Of a DNA stretch of 26,953 bases, positions 22,389-26,953 are shown in pieces. The notes under the pieces were generated by a model that ran no database searches, had not been told where the DNA came from, and saw nothing but the letters and a program-made list of their open reading frames with translations. Made by a program: the position numbers and the translations under genes. Origin of the DNA: an uncultured Eubacteriales bacterium (lineage in GTDB: Bacteria > Bacillota > Clostridia > Oscillospirales > Oscillospiraceae); the NCBI GenBank assembly GCA_900549475.1, contig UROF01000033.1:1-26953 (forward strand), written 5' to 3'. How positions within the stretch are numbered: position 1 is the first letter of the stretch; every line of letters begins with the position of its first letter.

Positions 22389-23774
22389 TCACCTGGGGGG
22401 AATGGCCTCAGGCATATTGGGCTTTTGGGCGGACAGGCGCTTGAACTCCCTGGATATGAGCACCACAGACAGCACGAAGGCAATAAAATCGGCAATAGGT
22501 CCGGCCAGCAGTACACCAAAAATACCGAACTTCAGGGGGAGGATCAAAATCAGGGGGATCAGGAAAAACACCTGCCGCGTGAGAGAGAGCAACAGTCCTT
22601 TCAGGGCTTTTCCAATGGCAGTAAAGAAGTTGGAGGAGAGCAGCTGCACACCGTTTACGATCACCATGAACAGGAAGGTGCGCATGAATAAAACGGAAAA
22701 TTCGAAATAAAGGGGCTCGCCTTTACCGAACAGAGCAATAATAGGGGTGGGGAAAAATTGGAACAGGCAGAAACCTACGGCGGAGACTACCAGATTCCAT
22801 TTGATCGCCAGCAGATAGGCCTGTTTGACACGGTCATACTTTTCAGCGCCGAAATTAAAGCCGATGATAGGCTGTACACCTTGGGAGATGCCCACGATGA
22901 CAGAGAGCAAAATGGCGTTGGTTTTCATTACGATGCCGCAGGCTGCCAGAGGGATCTCTTTACCGTATTCGGACAAAGCGCCGTAATATGTCAGGGAATT
23001 GTTGAGAACGATCTGAACAAAAGTGATGGCCACCTGATTGATGCAGCTGCTGGTCCCCATGTAGAGGGTGCGCAGGTTGTCACGCCAGTTGAATCGAAAA
23101 CAGGATTTGGTGAGCTTGATGTTCCGGAACCGCCAGAGGTAGCCCAATGCCAGGAGAAACGAGAGGATCTGTCCCAGGATCGTAGCCAGAGCTGCGCCGA
23201 ACACGCCCCAATTCAAAACAAAAATGAATATGGGGTCCAGAATCGTGTTCACGATGGCGCCAGCCACCATGCAGAGCATAGAGTATTTCGGGCTGCCGTC
23301 GGCACGGATCAGATTGCTGATGCCGTTGGTGAGGATCAGGAAAGGCATGCCCAGAAGGACGATCCCGGCATACTGCTGGGCATAGGGCATGACCTCATCG
23401 GTGGCCCCAAATACCACCAGAAGCGGCGTCAGCAGGAGCTCCCCGATCACGAGGTATAAAAGGCCGGACCCTGTCATCATAATAAGGCCATTTCCCACCA
23501 GCTGCGCGGCGTGCTCTGTATCTTTTTTCCCAAGATAGATGGAAAAACGGGAGGCGCTGCCGATACCCAGCAACAGAGAAATCGCCAAACAAATAGTAGA
23601 CAAGGGGTAGGATACATTGGTGGCTGCGTTTCCCAGGTAGCCTACGCCTTGTCCGATAAAAATCTGGTCTACAATATTATAGAGAGAGCTGACCAGGGTC
23701 GCTGTAATGCTGGGGATAGCAAAACCTCGCAGAAGCTTTGAGATTTTTTCGTATCCCAGTGGATTCTCATTCAT
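22389..23774 (-). CDS. MATE family efflux transporter, MepA-like
   Basis: A 461-residue, twelve-helix transporter of the MATE family, closer in feel to the MepA branch (IPSITATLVSSLYNIVDQIFIG and GIGSASRFSIYLG near the N-terminus; GISQGVQPIIGFNFGAEKY in the second half). It should export drugs or other cations by ion antiport. The start is ATG 23774, as GGAGG lies nine bases upstream; the first in-frame ATG at 23783 touches that site. It overlaps the end of the marR gene by eight bases, so the regulator and pump are one operon. It is clearly different from the first MATE gene at 3996 in sequence and codon use. Confidence 0.92.
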   Translation of the reverse strand: MNENPLGYEKISKLLRGFAIPSITATLVSSLYNIVDQIFIGQGVGYLGNAATNVSYPLSTICLAISLLLGIGSASRFSIYLGKKDTEHAAQLVGNGLIMMTGSGLLYLVIGELLLTPLLVVFGATDEVMPYAQQYAGIVLLGMPFLILTNGISNLIRADGSPKYSMLCMVAGAIVNTILDPIFIFVLNWGVFGAALATILGQILSFLLALGYLWRFRNIKLTKSCFRFNWRDNLRTLYMGTSSCINQVAITFVQIVLNNSLTYYGALSEYGKEIPLAACGIVMKTNAILLSVIVGISQGVQPIIGFNFGAEKYDRVKQAYLLAIKWNLVVSAVGFCLFQFFPTPIIALFGKGEPLYFEFSVLFMRTFLFMVIVNGVQLLSSNFFTAIGKALKGLLLSLTRQVFFLIPLILILPLKFGIFGVLLAGPIADFIAFVLSVVLISREFKRLSAQKPNMPEAIPPR

Positions 23775-24216
23775 CAAATTCATCCTCCATGCGATCTATA
23801 CTGATTTTTTTCACAATTTGTTTGCCGGCACGAAACAGTGCGTCCTGAAAGAAATCCTGCTCGCTGCTGCTGAATTCAGCCATCAGGACAGCTTCCGTTT
23901 CTTCGCAGGCAGCCCGGATCTGATCAATGGCAGCCAATGCTTTTTCCGTGGGATAGAGGCGCCATGTCCGTCTGTCCTGCTCATATGCCTCTCTGGTCAA
24001 GAATCCTTTTTTTTCCAGAGTAGATATTGTGCGTACAATATTGCTGGGGTGGACATAAAAATACTCCAGAAGCGAGTCCTGGAGGATCCCCGGCTGATCG
24101 CACAGCTTGAGAAGATACATGTGTTGGCTGCTGTTGATGCCGAGAGGGGCAAGCTTGGAGTCCAAATAAGTTTTTGCAAAACGATCTGTTACAGACAGCC
24201 ATTTTAGTAATTTCAT
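23767..24216 (-). CDS. MarR family transcriptional regulator
   Basis: A 149-residue winged-helix regulator. The core shows SSQHMYLLKLCDQPGILQDSL, the recognition-helix segment YVHPSNIVRTISTLEKKGFL and the wing YEQDRRTWRLYPTEKAL, all typical of MarR proteins. It most likely represses the operon it shares with the MATE pump and responds to a pump substrate. ATG 24216 has AGGAGG seven bases upstream; the longer frame to 24249 is rejected. An inverted repeat overlaps its promoter -10 (24230-24247) and is a candidate binding site for the protein. Confidence 0.92.
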   Translation of the reverse strand: MKLLKWLSVTDRFAKTYLDSKLAPLGINSSQHMYLLKLCDQPGILQDSLLEYFYVHPSNIVRTISTLEKKGFLTREAYEQDRRTWRLYPTEKALAAIDQIRAACEETEAVLMAEFSSSEQDFFQDALFRAGKQIVKKISIDRMEDEFDE

Positions 24217-24229
24217 TCCATCGCCTCCT

Positions 24230-24269
24230 GTATGGTAAATAGCATACACCTAAATGCGTGCGCGCGCAA
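24230..24269 (-). promoter_or_regulatory. marR-MATE promoter with inverted-repeat operator candidate
   Basis: On the minus strand, TTGCGC (24269-24264) and TATGCT (24246-24241) are 17 bases apart. GTATG at 24230-24234 and CATAC at 24243-24247 form an inverted repeat with an eight-base spacer across the -10 box. Autorepression by MarR is the simplest reading. Confidence 0.55.
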
Positions 24270-24400
24270 TTATATATTTCGTTTAAAGACGATTGATAGT
24301 GAGAAAATGAATTCTGTGATTTATAGCAGTGTGTTTGTATTTCCACCACCCAAGCGCTTTTGGCGCTGTGAGATGCTGCTTTTGAAACACAAAAGGAAAA
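24270..24400. other. Non-coding stretch upstream of marR
   Basis: I see no gene here. The sequence is AT-rich with a small AGCGC/GCGCT hairpin near 24353-24367. On the minus strand it lies downstream of the tRNA remnant and its terminator. Confidence 0.4.
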
Positions 24401-24450
24401 CAAAAAACCACCAAAAAGACTTGAACAATCAAGACTTTTGGTGGTTTTTG
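24397..24450 (-). terminator. Terminator downstream of the displaced tRNA 3' end
   Basis: ACCACCAAAA pairs with TTTTGGTGGT, then a small internal loop, then CTTGA/TCAAG around an ACAA loop. On the minus strand it is followed by TTTTTTGTTTT. It begins two to three bases after the tRNA-like CCA, as expected for a tRNA gene's own terminator. Confidence 0.75.
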
Positions 24451-24452
24451 CA

Positions 24453-24475
24453 TGGCAGCGGGAGAAGGATTCGAA
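24453..24475 (-). other. Displaced tRNA 3' end, candidate attachment site
   Basis: On the minus strand these 23 bases read as a T-loop (TTCGAAT), the 3' half of the T-stem (CCTTC), the 3' half of an acceptor stem (TCCCGCT), a G discriminator and CCA. The rest of the tRNA, including the matching 5' T-stem, is missing and replaced by unrelated sequence. This is what an integrative element leaves at the far side after inserting in a tRNA 3' end. The tRNA identity was not settled. Confidence 0.75.
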
Positions 24476-24572
24476 TTATAGAACTTGCATTTTTCCGTGT
24501 AAATAGCTGTCTATTCCCGTATTTTCTCTGCCTGTTTCACACCTATAAGTGTAAATGTGTAATATAGCTGTA

Positions 24573-24619
24573 AAGGGTAGACAAGAGGTTAAAGGGTATT
24601 TTGAAGGGTCAAAAAGGGT
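24573..24619 (+). repeat. Four direct repeats of AAGGGT beside the attachment site
   Basis: AAGGGT occurs at 24573, 24592, 24604 and 24614 in the same orientation, about 100-145 bases inside the element from the tRNA fragment. Number, orientation and position fit arm-type binding sites for a tyrosine integrase or excisionase. The motif is short, so chance is not excluded. Confidence 0.45.
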
Positions 24620-24635
24620 CAGGTTTTAGGCGGTG

Positions 24636-25016
24636 TCAGGGGTCGATATAATAGACTTGTCCGGTGGTCTTGTCAGTAACCACAATCAGCGCCCCAGCCA
24701 ACTCGATTTTCAGTGTGTCGGTATCTGCGGAAGTCCGGGCAATGCAGCGGGCTTGCATCTGCTCCAGCGTGGGCTGCTGGGTGGTGAGTTTCCGGGTGGT
24801 GGTATAGCTGTACTCGGTGCCGGTGGCCTTGTCTGTGACGGTGGTTTCTGCGCCCTCCAGAACAATTTTCACGGTGGAGGTGTCGAACAGTGTCACAGCC
24901 TCCGGCGTGGCCTGTGCGGCCTCTGTGGGGTTGCTGGTGGACGTTTCCGGGGTTGCAGCACATCCCGCCAGCATGACGGCGAACACAAGGCAGAAAAGGG
25001 CAATCAACTTTTTCAT
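24636..25016 (-). CDS. Small lipoprotein with two internal repeats
   Basis: A 126-residue exported lipoprotein. The signal peptide MKKLIALFCLVFAVMLAGC ends in a lipobox with Cys19. A Thr/Pro/Ser-rich spacer (about 20-42) leads to two similar units: one near 48-73 (TVKIVLEGAETTVTDKATGTEY) split by a longer link from one near 100-126 (TLKIELAGALIVVTDKTTGQVYY). The shared pattern is a beta hairpin around VTDK-TG. I do not recognise the family. It overlaps the upstream gene's stop by four bases (ATGA) and is the last gene before the attachment site. As element cargo it could alter the host surface, but this is a guess. Confidence 0.75.
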   Translation of the reverse strand: MKKLIALFCLVFAVMLAGCAATPETSTSNPTEAAQATPEAVTLFDTSTVKIVLEGAETTVTDKATGTEYSYTTTRKLTTQQPTLEQMQARCIARTSADTDTLKIELAGALIVVTDKTTGQVYYIDP

Positions 25017-25624
25017 GCCGTCGCCCCCTCTCCGGCCACGCTTGCGGCCACGGCCTCCAGGTCTGCAAGGTTGGGATTTGCTTCAATCTTTGCCTGTAAG
25101 AGTTTGTCGGCATCCTTTACGCTATAAAATCCGCTGTCCAGTCCGGCCTGAATGGCTCCGGCAATGGTGTCATAGAACAGGGTGAACGCTTCTTTGCGCT
25201 CTGCTGCGGTAGGCGGAAAGGCCAGGACAAGGCCCCGCCGCTCTGCTGCCTCCCGTGCCGCTCGCAGGGCGGTAGAGTTATAGCGGTTTTCGTCCACAAA
25301 CTGCTGCATTTCCTCCTGGGTCAGCGTGACAGGGCTGTTACCGGCAAAAAAAGCGGCATTAGCTGGCAGTTTAGCAGCGTCCAGCGTGTCCCAGCGGTCA
25401 AGCATGGTGTAAGCCTCCGCCTTCACGGCCTCCGCTGCCTCCAGGGTGGTTCCCCGGCAATATTCCAGGGCTTCGGCCTGGTGCTCCAGCTCGTATTTCC
25501 GGCAAGCGTCCGTTGTCCATCCGTCCGCAAAGTTCTTTTCAATCTTCGCCCGCTTGCTGGCATCCTCGTCCAGTGCAGCCTTGTATTTCTCTTTTAATGC
25601 AAAAAGTCGGTCAAAGTAAATCAT
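25013..25624 (-). CDS. Conserved-looking protein of unknown function (element cargo)
   Basis: A 203-residue, mainly helical, Ala/Glu-rich soluble protein that I do not recognise. The N-terminal third (MIYFDRLFALKEKYKAALDE, then KRAKIEKNF) is likely coiled coil. A middle part (LTQEEMQQFVDENRYNSTAL) and a C-terminal helical part (DADKLLQAKIEANPNLADLE) follow. There are no membrane segments or enzyme motifs. AAAGGAGA upstream supports ATG 25624. It sits between the zinc-ribbon gene and the lipoprotein, all leftward. Size and helical character would suit a phage or element structural or accessory protein. Confidence 0.65.
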   Translation of the reverse strand: MIYFDRLFALKEKYKAALDEDASKRAKIEKNFADGWTTDACRKYELEHQAEALEYCRGTTLEAAEAVKAEAYTMLDRWDTLDAAKLPANAAFFAGNSPVTLTQEEMQQFVDENRYNSTALRAAREAAERRGLVLAFPPTAAERKEAFTLFYDTIAGAIQAGLDSGFYSVKDADKLLQAKIEANPNLADLEAVAASVAGEGATA

Positions 25625-25640
25625 GGTTGTATCTCCTTTA

Positions 25641-26240
25641 TCATTTGAATTTCCCGGTGATCCGGGCAAGGTCTTGTATCAGTCGCTGTGTGTGTTTGTT
25701 CCGGTAACGAAAGAATCTTGCTAAGTAACGGTGGTAAGTCTTGCGCCACATTCCCGGCGGTTTCTCCGGCACATAGCCCACAAAGGAAAAGCCGTCCGGC
25801 ACATACTCCGGGAACTTCAAGCGCCGGTTTACAAAGTCCATTCCTTCCTCGTAGTAGGTCATACTGCCCTCTGTCCGCTGCTGGCTGCGGTAGTTTAGGC
25901 GGGCGCACTTGCGGCAAAGGAAACGATTTTCTTTCATGTATAGATACCGTACTCTTTCCCCACACTGGGGACATAGGAAAAAGGTCTGCGGTTTTCCGCC
26001 GTAGCCGTTGCGCTTGTGTGACAGCTTTACCGCTACGCTTTTCCGCCAGCCGGTCAGGTAAAGGTGGGCGGTGTCGGCCTCTGCGTCCACTTCTATCGGC
26101 TTGTCTCCACGGTCAGGGCATCCGCAATACATGATCTCCCACGGCTTGCCTAGTGGCAGCTCAAAGGAATCTATCCGGGGTGTCCGCTCCACCTGTTCAT
26201 GGGTCTTATTCCAGCCTCCGGCGTTGCATCGGTAGTACAT
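25641..26240 (-). CDS. Zinc-ribbon protein of a mobile element
   Basis: A 199-residue basic protein with a clear zinc ribbon: CPQCG and CRKC pairs about 15 residues apart (around 90-115), flanked by FFLCPQCGERVRYLYM and FLCRKCARLNYRSQQR. A possible second pair of cysteines lies near the N-terminus (CGCPDRG). The C-terminus is Arg/Lys- and Tyr-rich (KTYHRYLARFFRYRNKHTQ), fitting nucleic-acid binding. I remember such zinc-ribbon proteins on clostridial phages and integrative elements near primase genes, with no assigned function. ATG 26240 has GGAGG eight bases upstream. Confidence 0.75.
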   Translation of the reverse strand: MYYRCNAGGWNKTHEQVERTPRIDSFELPLGKPWEIMYCGCPDRGDKPIEVDAEADTAHLYLTGWRKSVAVKLSHKRNGYGGKPQTFFLCPQCGERVRYLYMKENRFLCRKCARLNYRSQQRTEGSMTYYEEGMDFVNRRLKFPEYVPDGFSFVGYVPEKPPGMWRKTYHRYLARFFRYRNKHTQRLIQDLARITGKFK

Positions 26241-26306
26241 GGGTTTTTCCTCCGGGAATCTGGATTTTATGCCTAAATACATTGAAAACTGACGGCTTTG
26301 TCCGCT

Positions 26307-26480
26307 GGGTTACGGTTAGGTTACGCTTGCAAAAAGCCGGAAACCCTTGTCCCACAATGACTTGCGGGTTGGGTTACGGTGGGTTACGCTCATTTCCCTA
26401 AAGTCCCTATAAGGGTTTAATTTTTCCTGATTTTTTTAAACAATAGGAAAGTACCGTAACCGTAACCCAGTACCGTAACT
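26307..26480. repeat. Iteron-like repeats around an AT-rich core, candidate replication origin
   Basis: Seven copies of a GGTTACGGT/GGTTACGCT unit are seen. Four are forward (26307, 26318, 26371, 26381), in two tandem pairs of 10-11 bases. Three are reverse (26453, 26459, 26472). Between the two groups, 26405-26450 is AT-rich with a run of T. The cluster is between the zinc-ribbon gene and the end of the primase gene. Iterons beside an AT-rich segment and a primase-helicase gene suggest an origin. Confidence 0.6.
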
Positions 26481-26486
26481 CGCTGG

Positions 26487-26953
26487 TTATGCTATGCTGT
26501 AAATTGGGGTGGTGGATAGGCTCAGGCCCACCCATGTTTTTCGGTTCTTCGGTGCAACTTTCTGAAACCCTGCCGCCTCCATAGCTGCGTTGAAGTCGGG
26601 GAGCCGCCGGACATAATCGCCGCTGCGCTCTGCCCATGCCCGGTATGCCTGGTACAGTTCAGCGGCCCCGGTTCGGGCATCCGCCGCCGTTGTACAGCAC
26701 TCCGCCAGGAAGTTGCCCACCCAATCCTCTTGCCCTCGGTATGCCTCGGTGACTTCCTCCACCACATCCGGGGTCTGGAGCTGGTAGCTGTTACGGGCGA
26801 AGTTCACGGCCCCCTCAATGGCCCAGGCCAGGATAGACGGCCCGGCCTCTTGCACCAAAATGTCACCATAATTTGACCGGCTCCCCTGTGTGGGGATAGT
26901 GGCCCGGAAGGGTACCACGATCAGCCGCCGCCAGGTGCCGGGGTCGGTGCTGC
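26487..26953 (-). CDS. P4/D5-type primase-helicase, C-terminal part
   Basis: The frame is open to the right edge, so only about the last 155 residues are present. The visible segment starts within STDPGTWRRLIVVPFRATIP, the end of the SF3-like helicase domain of phage P4-alpha/D5 proteins. It continues with GDILVQEAGPSILAWAIEGA, and then a helical region (VVEEVTEAYRGQEDWVGNFL, and GAAELYQAYRAWAERSGDYV), the usual C-terminal DNA-binding part. Such proteins combine primase, helicase and origin recognition for phages, satellites and integrative elements. The repeat cluster just downstream is the likely origin. An internal GTG at 26918 is not the true start. Confidence 0.88.
   Translation of the reverse strand, partial: STDPGTWRRLIVVPFRATIPTQGSRSNYGDILVQEAGPSILAWAIEGAVNFARNSYQLQTPDVVEEVTEAYRGQEDWVGNFLAECCTTAADARTGAAELYQAYRAWAERSGDYVRRLPDFNAAMEAAGFQKVAPKNRKTWVGLSLSTTPIYSIA

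Larger units (their letters stand above)
24453..26953. mobile_element. Left end of an integrated replicative element, continues beyond the window
   Basis: The displaced tRNA 3' end marks one attachment site. For a tRNA on the minus strand the element must lie to the right. That segment holds short direct repeats, three leftward cargo genes, a repeat cluster resembling an origin and the end of a P4/D5-type primase-helicase. No integrase is inside the window. Whether it is an ICE, a phage or a satellite cannot be decided from this part. Confidence 0.65.

Noticed and set aside
24453..24475. Complete tRNA gene
   Set aside because: Only the T-loop to CCA part is present; no matching acceptor 5' strand, D-arm or anticodon arm lies upstream on the minus strand.
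26307..26480. CRISPR array
   Set aside because: The repeat units are only 9-11 bases, partly tandem and in both orientations, with no spacers of even length and no cas genes.

Overview
The window looks like a chromosomal stretch of a gut-type Clostridia bacterium, probably an Oscillospiraceae relative (an inference). The reasons are strong AGGAGG ribosome sites, GTG and TTG starts, a GC-rich core, and families typical of that group (DUF1836, DUF6465, DUF4358 lipoprotein, DegV). No rRNA, intact tRNA or CRISPR array is visible.

Layout. (1) About 1-3504 is a more AT-rich accessory segment. It holds the 3' end of a DNA methyltransferase and a complete helicase/nuclease Res subunit, forming a type III-like restriction-modification operon. 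(2) About 3.5-3.9 kb is a non-coding junction with two strong hairpins. (3) About 3.9-24.4 kb is ordinary core chromosome in short, alternating transcription units. In order these are: a MATE exporter and rsmI; hemolysin III; a DUF1836 protein; an MFS transporter; mgtE with a long leader; the proline operon proB-proA-GNAT-proC; an ECF sigma/membrane-protein pair; an XRE repressor; a DUF6465 protein; an SGNH hydrolase plus lipoprotein; DegV; a DnaQ-like exonuclease; an envelope module (secreted stalk-domain protein, ECF sigma, membrane anti-sigma candidate); and marR-MATE. Most convergent pairs share one symmetrical terminator. (4) From about 24.45 kb to the right edge is the left end of an integrated element. 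It starts at a displaced tRNA 3' end with the tRNA's terminator. It then carries four short direct repeats, a lipoprotein, an unknown protein, a zinc-ribbon protein, an iteron-like repeat cluster around an AT-rich core, and the C-terminus of a P4/D5-type primase-helicase that runs off the window.

How the parts work together. The proline operon is translationally coupled and makes proline from glutamate. The two sigma/membrane-protein pairs probably sense envelope conditions. In the second pair the anti-sigma candidate and the secreted protein share a C-terminal domain. hlyIII and degV, both linked to membrane lipids, carry a near-identical palindromic site just downstream of their -10 boxes, suggesting one shared regulator. 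On the right-hand element, the primase and the repeat cluster together suggest self-replication.

Starts were chosen by ribosome-site spacing, so several genes are shorter than their longest open frame. Family names come from recognising sequence motifs by eye; no database search was run.
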